Below, piece by piece: positions 34,558 through 43,801 of a stretch of 47,421 nucleotides of DNA; the first letter of the stretch is position 1; each line of letters begins with the position of its first letter. The notes under the pieces are model-generated. The model was not told where the DNA came from, did no database searches, and was given only the letters and a program-made list of their open reading frames with translations. A program made the position numbers and the translations under genes. Origin of the DNA: an uncultured Rubrobacteraceae bacterium (lineage in GTDB: Bacteria > Actinomycetota > Rubrobacteria > Rubrobacterales > Rubrobacteraceae); NCBI GenBank assembly GCA_902806075.1, contig CADCVG010000073.1, positions 1 to 47,421 on the forward strand. The letters are read 5' to 3'.

Positions 34558-35478
34558 ATGTCCGTCTACCTTCTACTAGGCGATGACGAAGAGCGCAAGG
34601 CTCGCGGCGTGGAGAAGCTCCGCGGGGATCGGGCAACCGAGGCATACGACGCTGCCGAGACGAGCCCGGAGACGGTCGTCTCTGCCCTGAACTCCTACTC
34701 GCTCTTCGGGGGTGGGCCGTTTGTTCTCGTGAGGAACCTCGACGCCTGGAACGCCGCCCAGAAGGCGAAGATACTGGGCTACCTGAATGACCCGTCTCCC
34801 GAGGCGGATCTCGTCATGCTCGGCGCGAAGCTCGGTGCGCGGGAGAAGCTGCTGGCCGCCGTCAAGAAGGCCGGGGAGGTCCACGACTTCAAACAGCCAA
34901 CCGGCAGGGCACTCGCCCGCTGGGCCGTTGGGTATGCGAAGAAGCAGGGGCTGGAGCTGCCAGAGGACGTGGCCGAGGAGTTGGCGACGCGCTGTTCCGA
35001 CGACAAGGCGAGGGTGTCGAGGGAGACGGAGAAGCTCGCGCTCTACGCTGAGGGCGTAGCGACGATGGACGACGTCGAGGCGTTGTGCCCGCCGGATCTC
35101 CAGTCGAACATCTTCCAGTTTGTCGATGCTCTGGGCGCCGGGGATAGGGGACGAGCGCTGCATCTCCTCGAAGCGTTGCTAGGTACCGGCGAGCCGCCAC
35201 TACGGATCTTGTACATGATCCGTCGCCAGTTCCGCCTCCTCGCCCGTGCCCGCTCGCTTCTGGAGAACGGTGCCCCACGTCCGGAGGTGGCGAGCACGCT
35301 CAAGATCCCACCCTTCGTCGCCCGCAAGCTCGAAGAGCAGGCCCGGAAGATGGGCGAAGACGATCTCGAACACGCCCTCGGCCTCGTACTCGACCTCGAA
35401 CGCGGGCTGAAGGGCGGAAGCGACCTCGGGGACGAGCTACAGGTAGAGCTGGCCGTGCTGAGGTTCTCGGAGCTTTGA
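34558..35478 (+). CDS. holA: DNA polymerase III delta subunit
   Basis: This 306-residue clamp-loader subunit opens the beta clamp. The N-terminus MSVYLLLGDDEERKARGVEKL is typical of HolA, followed by DAWNAAQKAKILGYL and, in the C-terminal collar domain, FQFVDALGAGDRGRALHLLE and ILYMIRRQFRLL. Walker motifs are degenerate, as normal for delta. Position after comEC and before rpsT-lepA is the conserved one; here the comEC link is interrupted by the inserted segment. Confidence 0.92.
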   Translation: MSVYLLLGDDEERKARGVEKLRGDRATEAYDAAETSPETVVSALNSYSLFGGGPFVLVRNLDAWNAAQKAKILGYLNDPSPEADLVMLGAKLGAREKLLAAVKKAGEVHDFKQPTGRALARWAVGYAKKQGLELPEDVAEELATRCSDDKARVSRETEKLALYAEGVATMDDVEALCPPDLQSNIFQFVDALGAGDRGRALHLLEALLGTGEPPLRILYMIRRQFRLLARARSLLENGAPRPEVASTLKIPPFVARKLEEQARKMGEDDLEHALGLVLDLERGLKGGSDLGDELQVELAVLRFSEL

Positions 35479-35635
35479 CCTGATACACACGCCGGGAGAG
35501 ACGCCTCCATAGATGCAAAGCTATTTAACCGCTCCCGGACCCCTGGAGGGACATACGACGTGCGAAGGCGTTCGGCAAGCGCTTCTGCGTTTGGGTCGCG
35601 CTCCTCTGCCCAGCGAGACGGTTCTGGAGTAGGCT

Positions 35636-36595
35636 TTAGACTGTCTCGCTTGTCTCCTTCATCAAGCGAAAGAAGACCTCGTCGAACGAGGGTTTTGGGA
35701 CGTCCACGGAGCGCACCTCGGCCCCGTTCAGGGATTCGAGTACCTTCGGTAATGCCGTCTCGGCGTCCTCGACGAGGAGCCGGACGAGGCTCGTGGCCTC
35801 TTCGGACTGCTCATTCTGCCGGACCTCCGCCACGCGGCCTACCTTCTCAAGGGCTTCAAGGCTCGTCCCCAGCTGGCCCGGGTCTCCGCCGAGGATGAGT
35901 TGGACTAGCTCGCCGTCGAAGGCACGCCGCCTTAACTCCTCGGGGGTACCTACCGCGACCAGCGTCCCGCCGGAGAGGAGCCCTACCCGGTCGCACAGCT
36001 CGGCCTCTCCGAGGTATTGGGTGGTGACGAAGAGTGTGCGGCCCTCTTCGCGCAGCCGCCGAAATTCCTCCCAGAACCGGCGGCGGAGGATTGGGTCGAG
36101 GTTGGCGGTGGGCTCGTCGACGAAGAGGAGCTCGGGCTCGTGGACTATCGCCGCCGCGAGCTGCAGCCGCCGCTGCATCCCGCCGGAGATGTCTGCCGCC
36201 TTCTTGCGCCGGTGCTCCCAGAGCTCCACGAACTCCAGGGTCTCGCGCACCCGCCGGCGGCGCTTCCAGAAGTTCAGGCCGTAGAGCCCGGCGGTGAAGT
36301 TGAGGTTCTGGCGGACTGAGAGCTCTTCGTAGAGGACGAATCCCTGCGGCATGAAGCCTAACCGGCGGCGGTCTTTGGGGGTGAAGGATGAGGGGGACTT
36401 TTCGAGGACCTCGACCTCCCCCTCCGAGGGGGTCAGGTAACCGGTGAGGGTCCTCAACAGGGTGCTCTTGCCCGCCCCCGAGGGACCTATGAGCCCGAAG
36501 ATCTCGCCGCGGCTTACCGTTAGATCCAGACCTTTTAGGACCTGCTCGTCACCGAAGCGCTTGGCCAGGTTCCTCGTCTCTATGGTGTAGGCCAT
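35636..36595 (-). CDS. ABC transporter ATP-binding protein (DrrA/ABC-2 type)
   Basis: A 319-residue ATPase: Walker A GPSGAGKST near residue 37, signature SGGMQRR near 137, Walker B LLFVDEPTANLD near 157. The H-loop position reads TTQYLGEAE, Gln instead of His, as usual in DrrA-like exporters. The last ~90 residues are an added regulatory domain. It overlaps nearly with the permease gene upstream (1-base gap), forming a two-gene exporter. Substrate unknown; antibiotics or lipids are typical for the group. Confidence 0.92.
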   Translation of the reverse strand: MAYTIETRNLAKRFGDEQVLKGLDLTVSRGEIFGLIGPSGAGKSTLLRTLTGYLTPSEGEVEVLEKSPSSFTPKDRRRLGFMPQGFVLYEELSVRQNLNFTAGLYGLNFWKRRRRVRETLEFVELWEHRRKKAADISGGMQRRLQLAAAIVHEPELLFVDEPTANLDPILRRRFWEEFRRLREEGRTLFVTTQYLGEAELCDRVGLLSGGTLVAVGTPEELRRRAFDGELVQLILGGDPGQLGTSLEALEKVGRVAEVRQNEQSEEATSLVRLLVEDAETALPKVLESLNGAEVRSVDVPKPSFDEVFFRLMKETSETV

Positions 36596-36596
36596 C

Positions 36597-38075
36597 TCAG
36601 GTCTTTTTCCTTCCCAGGAGGTAGCGTGTCAGGGCCAGGCACCCAGCCGCTATCACCAGCAACCCGGCGAGGTCGAAGTAGGAGAGCCCCTCCCCCCGGA
36701 GCATTATGTCTTGCAGGGACCGGATCCCGTAGGCCGCCGGCAGGAAGTAGGAGATGCCGGTGGCCGGCCCCTTCATGTCGCCTAAGGGGAACAGGAAGCC
36801 CGCGAAGAGCACGCTCGCTATGAGCAGGAGCATCGAGACCTGGACGGCCTGCAGCTGGCTCCTGGCGAGCGCCGAGACTAGAAAACCAATCCCCAAAGAG
36901 GCGCCAGTCACGAGTGCCATCGCCAGGGCCATCGTCAGGACCCCGCCCGTGATGGGGATGCCGAGGAAGACCGTGAGGACGGCGGCCACCGCCAGGTTAG
37001 AACCGAGCACAAGCCCGAAGTAGGTCAGGAACTTGCCGGCCAGGAGCTCCCCGGCTCCAAGAGGAGAGACTTCGAAGAACTCGTAGGCCCCGCCCAGGCG
37101 TTCGCGGATCACGCTCAAGGAGGCCAGGCTCACGGCTATGTGCTGGATGAGCAGGGCCAGCACCCCCGGCGTGTAGAACCCCACGATGCCCGGCGGTATG
37201 GCCAGGTTCTCTACCTCCAACCGGAACGGGTTCGCCAGGACTTGTGGCGAGGCATCGGCGGGAAGTTCGGCCAGGCTGCTTTGCAGGTCGGCTAAAGTTC
37301 GCTCCAGCTCCGAGGCCCCGGTCTGGTCTTTGATCTCCTCAGCCCCGGCCTCCTGGGCCGCGCGCACCTCCTCGAGAAGCTCGCGGGTCTCCCGGACTTG
37401 TTCGAGCGTAGTTGACGCCTCATCCCCGGTCTCTCCAGGCGCGTCCTCCAGGGTCTCGAGCGACTCCTCGAGTTCCGCCAGAGACTCGTCAAGCTCGGCC
37501 GTCTCCTCCTGGGCCTCCTCGGAGGCGAGTGCCTCGGCGGCGGCGTCCACGTTCTCGAACTGGCGGTTCAACTCGTCTATCTGCTCCTGGGCCGAGCGGA
37601 CGTCGCCTATATTGCGGGTGATGCCCTCCTGCACGATGCTCTGGTTTAAGCTCAGGAGCAGGCCATACGAGCGCCTGGGTACCGCGGTCCCGAAGACGGG
37701 GTTTATGGTGCTGTAGATCACCTCCATGACCGCCTGCTCCCCCCGGGCCACGGACTCCAGAGGGTCGGAGGGCATGGTGATCACCGCGTCCACCTCCCCG
37801 CGCTGGAGTTGCTGTTGGGCTGAGTCCAAATCGTCGGTCGTCCCCACGAAGTCCGTGCGGTCGGTGAACTTGTAGCGGTATTGCTCGAAGAGTTCCGCGC
37901 CCTCGCTTTCGGGCTCGACCACGACGATGGCGCGGGGTTGCAGGATGCTCTGGACGTCCAGGCTGAGGCCGAAGATCACCATGATCAAAACCGGCCCCAC
38001 CAGCAAGAGCAGGAGAAGCTGCGGCTGGCGTACGATCCCCCAGAACTCCTTGGCCGCCACCGCTCCTATCTTCAC
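36597..38075 (-). CDS. ABC-2 type permease with large coiled-coil loop
   Basis: The 492-residue membrane partner of the ATPase. One helix at about 18-40, then a large extracytoplasmic region (about 45-300) with an acidic coiled coil (Glu/Gln/Ala-rich, about 155-270), then five or six helices from about 305. The first part resembles the periplasmic loop of YhgE/Pip-like and ABC-2 permeases. GTG start (minus, 38073-38075) has GAGGCAGGG before it. The long coiled coil is larger than in plain ABC-2 permeases. Confidence 0.85.
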   Translation of the reverse strand: MKIGAVAAKEFWGIVRQPQLLLLLLVGPVLIMVIFGLSLDVQSILQPRAIVVVEPESEGAELFEQYRYKFTDRTDFVGTTDDLDSAQQQLQRGEVDAVITMPSDPLESVARGEQAVMEVIYSTINPVFGTAVPRRSYGLLLSLNQSIVQEGITRNIGDVRSAQEQIDELNRQFENVDAAAEALASEEAQEETAELDESLAELEESLETLEDAPGETGDEASTTLEQVRETRELLEEVRAAQEAGAEEIKDQTGASELERTLADLQSSLAELPADASPQVLANPFRLEVENLAIPPGIVGFYTPGVLALLIQHIAVSLASLSVIRERLGGAYEFFEVSPLGAGELLAGKFLTYFGLVLGSNLAVAAVLTVFLGIPITGGVLTMALAMALVTGASLGIGFLVSALARSQLQAVQVSMLLLIASVLFAGFLFPLGDMKGPATGISYFLPAAYGIRSLQDIMLRGEGLSYFDLAGLLVIAAGCLALTRYLLGRKKT

Positions 38076-38363
38076 GGCCCTGCCTCCTCTGCTACCAAGC
38101 CTCGTCTGACTTGACTACTCAGGCAGATCCTACCAGCATGCATCCCGTCAGGACGTAAAGAACCGGGCGAGAAACGGCAGACCCTGGAAGACTTGTCCTA
38201 CCGTTCGACGCGGTGCGAAGAAGATCCGGTGGCACTCCGGCCTCTCGGACACTCTGAAGTATCGGGCCGAATGCTCGTTGTTTAGCAGACCCCGGAATAT
38301 CTCTAGGGGACTACTTCCTCAAGCTTCGGAGAATGGATAAAGACCTTGCTGCTCCGCGACGGG
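38076..38363. other. Intergenic region, nothing firm
   Basis: These 288 bases lie between the ABC operon and rpsT, both on the minus strand. Only weak, imperfect stems were seen (for example CCCCG with AGGGG near 38291-38313). It should hold the ABC promoter and the rpsT terminator, but I cannot place either. Confidence 0.35.
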
Positions 38364-38627
38364 CTAGCTCTCGCTCCTGCTGCCGGCGAGCGCCTTGTCG
38401 AGGCGGCTGGTCTTGCGGGCGGCCTTGTTGGGGTGAATGATGCCCTTCGTGGCGGCCTTGTCGTAGGACTTCTGGGCCTCGTCGCGGAGCTGGGTCGCCC
38501 GCTCGGTGTCGCCAGCGGATAAGGCCTTGTAGAAGTTCTTGGAGACGGTGCGTAGGTGGGTGCGGACGGGCTTGTTCTGCTCGTGCTTCCTGATGCTCTG
38601 CTTGTCGCGCTTGGATGGTGCGGGCAC
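38364..38627 (-). CDS. rpsT: 30S ribosomal protein S20
   Basis: An 87-residue small-subunit protein. The start MPAPSKRDKQSIRKHEQNK and the block GIIHPNKAARKTSRL are typical of S20. It starts at GTG (minus, 38625-38627). It is divergent from lepA, with the two promoters nearly back to back. Confidence 0.95.
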   Translation of the reverse strand: MPAPSKRDKQSIRKHEQNKPVRTHLRTVSKNFYKALSAGDTERATQLRDEAQKSYDKAATKGIIHPNKAARKTSRLDKALAGSRSES

Positions 38628-38667
38628 TCTCGGAACTCCTCTTATCTCATTTCACTCTAACCGGGAG

Positions 38668-38696
38668 AATGTAACATATCGGGAACAAGAGGGCAA
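38668..38696 (-). promoter_or_regulatory. Promoter of rpsT
   Basis: On the minus strand TTGCCC (complement of 38691-38696) and TACATT (complement of 38668-38673) are 17 bases apart, about 40 bases before the start codon. Confidence 0.6.
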
Positions 38697-38702
38697 TCAT
38701 GG

Positions 38703-38708
38703 TAGAAT
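38703..38708 (+). promoter_or_regulatory. -10 element of lepA (leaderless-type)
   Basis: TAGAAT ends 6 bases before the GTG at 38715; no ribosome-binding site is present. Its -35 would fall inside the rpsT promoter, so the two may compete. Confidence 0.55.
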
Positions 38709-38714
38709 CCGCGT

Positions 38715-40493
38715 GTGCAAAACATCGAGCGTACGCGCAACTTCTGCATAATAGCCCACATAGACCACGGTAAGAGCACGCTGGCGGATCGGCTCCTGGA
38801 CATCACGGAGGCGGTCCCGGAGCGGGACCGGATGGCCCAGATCCTGGACACGATGGATATCGAGCGGGAGCGGGGCATCACCATAAAGGCTCAGGCCGTG
38901 CGCGTTCTCTACCGCCGGGATGATGGCGAGTGGACGCTGAACCTCATCGACACGCCGGGCCACGTGGACTTCTCCTACGAGGTCTCGCGGGCCATCGCGG
39001 CGTGCGAGGGGGCGTTGCTCATCGTGGACGCGAGCCAGGGGATACAGGCCCAGACGCTCGCGAATCTGTATCTGGCGATGGAGCACGACCTGGAGATCAT
39101 CCCGGTCCTCAACAAGATAGACCTGCCCGCCGCCGACGTACCCGCGGTAACCGAGGAGCTAGTCGAGCTGCTGGGGGTGGACGAGGACGACATTATCAAG
39201 ATCTCCGCCAAGACCGGCGAGGGAGTAAGGGACGTACTCGACGCGATCGTAGACCGCGTCCCAGCTCCGAAGACTACCCAGGAGGAGGCGCGAGGGCTCG
39301 TCTTCGACTCCTACTACGACCCGTACCGGGGCGTAGTCTCGCTGGTCCGCCTCGTGGATGGGGAGCTAAAGAAGGGCGACGAGGTCAAGGCGATGGGCTC
39401 CGAGGAGCGGTTCGAGCTTCTGGAGGTCGGCTGCTACACGCCGAAGCCCACGGCGCTCCCGGAGCTGTACGCGGGCGAGGTGGGGTACGTCGTGGCCGGT
39501 CTGAAGGACATAGAGGCCCTGCGCGTCGGGGATACGGTGACGCGGGTAGAGAGCCCGGCCAAGGAGCCGCTGCCCGGTTACGCGCAGGTTCTCCCGATGG
39601 TCTTTAGCGGGCTCTATCCGACGGTGGGGGACGACTTCGAGCGGCTGCGGGAGGCTCTGGCGAAGCTGCAGCTCAACGACGCCTCGCTGTTCTTCGAGCC
39701 GGAGAACTCGCGGATGGGGTTCGGGTTCCGGTGCGGGTTTTTGGGACTTCTGCATATGGAGATCGTGCAGGAGAGGCTTGAGAGGGAGTTCGACCTCGAC
39801 CTCATCGCCTCGTCGCCGAGCGTGCGTTACGAAGTGGTAGTCGAGGGTGAGGTCCGGGAGATCACCAACCCCAGCGAGCTGCCGGAGTTCTACGAGGAGA
39901 TCCGGGAGCCAGTCGTGCGCGCCACGATCATCGGCCCTAAGGAGTACGTTGGCGCCGTGATGGGCCTCTGCCACGAGCGGCGGGGCGTCTCCATCGGGAT
40001 GGAGTACATCTCGACGCGCAGGGTGCAGCTCACCTACGACCTGCCGCTCGCGGAGATCATCACCGACTTCTTCGACGCGCTGAAGAGCCGCACCCGCGGC
40101 TACGCCTCGTTCGACTACGAGTTCAAGGAGTACGAGACTTCAGATCTGGTAAAGGTCGAGGTCCTGGTCTCGGGGGAGACGGTCGACGCGCTCTCCATAA
40201 TCGTTCACCGCGACAAGGCGTACTACCGGGGCCGGGCGCTCACGGAGAAGCTCAAGGAGTTGATCCCGCGCCAGCAGTTCGAGGTGCCGGTGCAGGCGAC
40301 GATGGGGAAGCGTGTGATCGCACGCGAGACCGTCCGCGCCTACCGGAAGGACGTAACCGCGAAGTGCTATGGCGGCGACATCTCCCGCAAGCGCAAGCTG
40401 CTTGAGCAGCAGAAGAAGGGCAAGAAGCGGATGAAGCAGGTCGGGAGCGTGGAGATACCGCAGGAGGCGTTCCTCGCGGCTTTGAGGATCTGA
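38715..40493 (+). CDS. lepA: Elongation factor 4 (LepA)
   Basis: A 592-residue translational GTPase acting on stalled or mis-translocated ribosomes. The P-loop AHIDHGKST is at residues 14-22, [12 protein letters not shown] near 80, [10 protein letters not shown] near 134. The C-terminal LepA-specific domain has [19 protein letters not shown]. Length is normal. It is next to rpsT and upstream of hrcA-dnaJ, as in many bacteria. Confidence 0.97.
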   Translation: MQNIERTRNFCIIAHIDHGKSTLADRLLDITEAVPERDRMAQILDTMDIERERGITIKAQAVRVLYRRDDGEWTLNLIDTPGHVDFSYEVSRAIAACEGALLIVDASQGIQAQTLANLYLAMEHDLEIIPVLNKIDLPAADVPAVTEELVELLGVDEDDIIKISAKTGEGVRDVLDAIVDRVPAPKTTQEEARGLVFDSYYDPYRGVVSLVRLVDGELKKGDEVKAMGSEERFELLEVGCYTPKPTALPELYAGEVGYVVAGLKDIEALRVGDTVTRVESPAKEPLPGYAQVLPMVFSGLYPTVGDDFERLREALAKLQLNDASLFFEPENSRMGFGFRCGFLGLLHMEIVQERLEREFDLDLIASSPSVRYEVVVEGEVREITNPSELPEFYEEIREPVVRATIIGPKEYVGAVMGLCHERRGVSIGMEYISTRRVQLTYDLPLAEIITDFFDALKSRTRGYASFDYEFKEYETSDLVKVEVLVSGETVDALSIIVHRDKAYYRGRALTEKLKELIPRQQFEVPVQATMGKRVIARETVRAYRKDVTAKCYGGDISRKRKLLEQQKKGKKRMKQVGSVEIPQEAFLAALRI

Positions 40494-40543
40494 GTAGCCT
40501 GTAACGCTGTCCTCTCTCAAAACGGAGCGGACGCCCCTCGTGT

Positions 40544-40549
40544 TAAAAT
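40544..40549 (+). promoter_or_regulatory. -10 element of hrcA (leaderless-type)
   Basis: TAAAAT ends 7 bases before the ATG at 40557; the expected RNA start is at the A of ATG. No CIRCE operator (TTAGCACTC and its mirror) is found upstream. Confidence 0.55.
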
Positions 40550-40556
40550 TGCGTGC

Positions 40557-41585
40557 ATGACGATCTCCGCCAGACAGCACGAGATACTAGTCAAGACGCT
40601 GGAGATGTTTATCCAGACGGGCGTGCCGGTGGGTAGCGCCGCGCTCGCCGACGTGGTAAGCGCGAGCAGCTCGACGATCCGCTCGGAGTTGGCCGTGCTA
40701 GAGGACGAGGGACTTTTGACTCATCCTCACACCTCCGCCGGCCGCGTCCCGACCGACGCTGGCTACCGCTACTATGTAAATACCCTTATGACCGAGGACC
40801 ATTACGAGGCCTCGCCGGGGGAGGGGACGCCGTTCCGGGCGCCGGAGGGTTATGGCAACGTGGACGAGTTGCTGCAGGGGGTCTCCGAGGGGATGAGCGA
40901 GGTGACGCGCCTTTTGGCGGTGGTCGCGGGGCCTTCGGCTCTAGGTGACTCGGTCTCCCGGGTGGACCGCCTGCCGCTACGTGAGGGGGCACACCTCATA
41001 GTGGTCTCGACGGAGAGCGGCCTCTCGACGAGCACGACCATAACGCTTCCCTCCTACGTCGAAGAGGAGGAACTGCGTGAGATCCTGGCCTCCCTCAATA
41101 CCTACCTCGGCGACCGGCCGGCGGGTACGAACCCTCTAGCAACCGTCCGCAGCTTCCTCGCCGACTACAACCCGCTCGCGGTGGGCGCGGTCCTGGAGGC
41201 CGTCGAGGTACTGGGACGAGCCACGGAGCGGGGCCTCTTTATCCGGGGAGCTTCGGCGCTGCTCGCCCGTCTCGACGACCTGGATCCAGCGAGCCTCTCG
41301 GCGGTCGTGGAGGTCTTCGAGCGCAGGCGTTGGCTCTTGAGGCTGGTCGGTGACGCCTTGCAGAGGTCCGTTTCGAGCAGCGGGGTGGTCGTCTCGATCG
41401 GGGCGGAGTCGGGCTTCTATAACCTGGCGAACACGAGCCTCGTCGCCGCCGCCTACAACCACCGCGAGCGCCCCTACGGTGTCGTGACCCTCATAGGCCC
41501 GAAGCGGATGGAGTACGACGCCGCTATCTCCACGGTTCGCTCGGCGGCCGAGGCCCTGACCCAGCACCTGGACTCGAGGTTCTAG
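40557..41585 (+). CDS. hrcA: Heat-inducible transcription repressor HrcA
   Basis: A 342-residue repressor of heat-shock genes. An N-terminal winged helix (ILVKTLEMFIQTGVPVGSAA; SSSTIRSELAVLEDEGLLTHPHTSAGR) is followed by a GAF-like domain; GVVTLIGPKRMEYDAAIS near the C-terminus is the family signature. HrcA needs GroE for activity and binds CIRCE. The site is not visible here, so autoregulation is not shown. dnaJ starts 6 bases after. Confidence 0.94.
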   Translation: MTISARQHEILVKTLEMFIQTGVPVGSAALADVVSASSSTIRSELAVLEDEGLLTHPHTSAGRVPTDAGYRYYVNTLMTEDHYEASPGEGTPFRAPEGYGNVDELLQGVSEGMSEVTRLLAVVAGPSALGDSVSRVDRLPLREGAHLIVVSTESGLSTSTTITLPSYVEEEELREILASLNTYLGDRPAGTNPLATVRSFLADYNPLAVGAVLEAVEVLGRATERGLFIRGASALLARLDDLDPASLSAVVEVFERRRWLLRLVGDALQRSVSSSGVVVSIGAESGFYNLANTSLVAAAYNHRERPYGVVTLIGPKRMEYDAAISTVRSAAEALTQHLDSRF

Positions 41586-41591
41586 GGTAGC

Positions 41592-42731
41592 TTGGCGAGC
41601 AAGCGCGACTACTATGAGGTCCTGGGACTCTCCCGCGAGGCCTCGGAGACAGAGATAAAGAAAGCCTACCGCAGGCTGGCCCGCGAGCACCACCCTGACG
41701 CCAATCCGGGCGACACAGGCGCGGAGGATCGCTTTAAAGAGCTTACCGAGGCCTATGAAGTCCTTTCTAACACCCAGGCGCGGCAAGCCTACGATACCTA
41801 CGGCCACCAGGTCCCCCGTGGCGCGGGCGGAGCACCCGGCGGCGACCCGTTCGGCGGCTTCCAGGATATCTTCGAGACCTTCTTCGGCGACCGCTTCGGT
41901 GAGAGCGGCTTCGGCTCCTTCTTCGGCGGCACCGGTGCTCGCACCCCGAGCCGCGGCGGTGATGCTGAAGTAGAGATTGAGCTTGCACTCCGGGAGGCGG
42001 CCTCCGAAACGGAACGTGAGGTCAAGGTCCAGATCGTGAAAGATTGCTCCGTATGCAGTGGGGCCGGGGGGACGGAGACGCGCCAGTGCGACACCTGTGG
42101 CGGAGCTGGGGCGGTGAGGACGGTTAGGCAGAGTCTGCTCGGCCAGATGGTGAGCACGCAGGCGTGTCCCACGTGTAGCGGGCGTGGGCGCATCATCGTC
42201 GTCGAATGCGAGAACTGCCGGGGAAGCGGGCGGGTCGCGGAAGTGGTGACCCGGCGGATCCAACTCCCCGCCGGTATCGAGGACGGGATGAGCTTGAGGG
42301 TCACGGGCGGCGGCCACGCCGGCGAGAGAGGCGCCCCGGCAGGAGACTTGTACGTTAGGGTTAAAGTCAAGGAAGATGCCGAGTTGATGCGGGACGGAGA
42401 TGACCTGATCCACCGTATGAGGGTCAACTTCGTCGAGGCTGCTCTGGGTGCGGAGACGGAGGTGCCTGCGCTCGACGGGAGCAGGGCCGTGCGGATAGAG
42501 CCAGGCACACAGCCGGGGGCTACGCTCACCTTGCGTGGAGAGGGGATGCCGCGTCTCAGGCGTCGGGGTCGGGGGGACCTCAAAGTCGTCGTGGACGTAA
42601 TGGTGCCGACACGGCTCAGTGGCGAGCAGCAGGAGCTGTTGAGGCGCTTCGAGGAGATCAGCGGCGAGGAGACGTACAACAACGGTGGCGGTGAGTCCTT
42701 CTTCGACCGGCTCAGGAGTGTCTTCCGGTAG
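41592..42731 (+). CDS. dnaJ: Chaperone protein DnaJ
   Basis: A 379-residue Hsp40 co-chaperone of DnaK. J domain with HPD at 34-36; Gly/Phe-rich region (about 75-115); four zinc-finger repeats CSVCSGAG, CDTCGGAG, CPTCSGRG and CENCRGSG; then the substrate-binding C-terminal domain. All type I parts are present. TTG start at 41592. dnaK and grpE are not adjacent, so this is the hrcA-linked dnaJ copy. Confidence 0.96.
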   Translation: MASKRDYYEVLGLSREASETEIKKAYRRLAREHHPDANPGDTGAEDRFKELTEAYEVLSNTQARQAYDTYGHQVPRGAGGAPGGDPFGGFQDIFETFFGDRFGESGFGSFFGGTGARTPSRGGDAEVEIELALREAASETEREVKVQIVKDCSVCSGAGGTETRQCDTCGGAGAVRTVRQSLLGQMVSTQACPTCSGRGRIIVVECENCRGSGRVAEVVTRRIQLPAGIEDGMSLRVTGGGHAGERGAPAGDLYVRVKVKEDAELMRDGDDLIHRMRVNFVEAALGAETEVPALDGSRAVRIEPGTQPGATLTLRGEGMPRLRRRGRGDLKVVVDVMVPTRLSGEQQELLRRFEEISGEETYNNGGGESFFDRLRSVFR

Positions 42732-43457
42732 GTGGAGATCACCCGCGTCTTTCACCACTCGCGTCTCGAGGTCGGCGACTCTTTGCGTCTCTCGGAGGAG
42801 GAGGGGCGCCACGTACATAAGGTTCTGCGGGGCCGCGTGGGGGATAGGATCGAGGTCGTGGATAGCGCGGGGAGGCTCTTCGTCGCCGGGCTCGCCGGGG
42901 GCGGGGAGGCGAAGGTGCTGGAGGAACGGACCGCCTCCGGCGGCTGGGAGGGGAAAGTCATCCTCTACCAGGCGGTCCCCAAGGGGCGACACATGGACCT
43001 TGTGGTCGAGAAGGCGACCGAGCTCGGAGTCTCGCGCATCGTGCCGCTTGTGACGGAGCGGGGCGTGGTCAGGCTCTCGGAGAGGGATGGCAAGGTCGAG
43101 CGCTGGCGGCGGGTGGCCGGGGCCGCGGCCCGGCAGTCCCTGCGGCTCCGGGTACCGGAGGTTACGGACGCGGTCTCCTTCTCGAAAGCGGTGCGTGAGG
43201 CGGGAGAGAGGGGAGTGCTCCTGCACAACGAGGTGGGTCTGCCGCCCCTGGAGGGCGTGGTGGCGGGTCGAGAGGTCGGCCTGTTCGTGGGGCCGGAGGG
43301 GGGATTTAGTGAGGGGGAGTTAGAGGTGGCGCGAGTGGCCGGTCTCTCCCTGGCGTCGCTCGGACCGTACAGGTTGCGGAGCGAGACGGCGGGGGTGGTG
43401 GCGGTGGCGCGGGTCTGTGCTGCGTTGGAACGAGCGAAGAGTGTTGGGAGGAACTGA
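42732..43457 (+). CDS. rsmE: 16S rRNA (uracil-1498-N3)-methyltransferase RsmE
   Basis: A 241-residue SPOUT methyltransferase. N-terminal PUA-like part contains EEGRHVHKVLRGRVGD; the knotted SAM site shows LFVGPEGGFSEGEL and LGPYRLRSETAGVVA. The GTG start directly follows the dnaJ stop with no gap. Order dnaJ-rsmE-HIT-yqeY is known in Gram-positive bacteria. Confidence 0.94.
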   Translation: MEITRVFHHSRLEVGDSLRLSEEEGRHVHKVLRGRVGDRIEVVDSAGRLFVAGLAGGGEAKVLEERTASGGWEGKVILYQAVPKGRHMDLVVEKATELGVSRIVPLVTERGVVRLSERDGKVERWRRVAGAAARQSLRLRVPEVTDAVSFSKAVREAGERGVLLHNEVGLPPLEGVVAGREVGLFVGPEGGFSEGELEVARVAGLSLASLGPYRLRSETAGVVAVARVCAALERAKSVGRN

Positions 43458-43801
43458 TGAGCGAGAACGATTGCGTATTCTGTCAGATAGTGCGTGGGGA
43501 GATGGACTCGGAGGTGGTACACGACGAGGAGGAGGTGCTAGCCTTTCAGGATATCGGGGGACAGGCGCCGGTGCATGTGCTCGTCATACCCAAGCAGCAC
43601 ATCTCGTCGCTCGCGGAGATCGGGGATGTCTCGGACGGCGTGGCGAAGCGCCTCTTCGAGGTCGCCCACGAGGTGGCGAAGGAGATGGAAGTCGCCGAGT
43701 CGGGGTACGCTTTCAGGGTCAACACCGGCCCCGATTCCGGTCAGGAGGTCTTTCACCTGCACGCACACGTGATGGGCGGCAGGAAGCTAGAGATGCCGTG
43801 A
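43457..43801 (+). CDS. HIT family (HINT-type) nucleotide hydrolase
   Basis: A 114-residue protein with the histidine triad HLHAHV (His100, 102, 104), N-terminal CVFCQIVRGE (Cys6, Cys9; zinc in many members) and PVHVLVIPKQHI. HINT proteins hydrolyse adenosine phosphoramidates. The start overlaps the rsmE stop and its stop overlaps the yqeY GTG. Confidence 0.94.
   Translation: MSENDCVFCQIVRGEMDSEVVHDEEEVLAFQDIGGQAPVHVLVIPKQHISSLAEIGDVSDGVAKRLFEVAHEVAKEMEVAESGYAFRVNTGPDSGQEVFHLHAHVMGGRKLEMP

Noticed and set aside
41136-43226. Very long minus-strand frame (about 696 codons) opposite hrcA, dnaJ and rsmE
   Set aside because: An effect of high-GC codon use on the opposite strand; the plus-strand genes are certain and composition of the frame is non-native.
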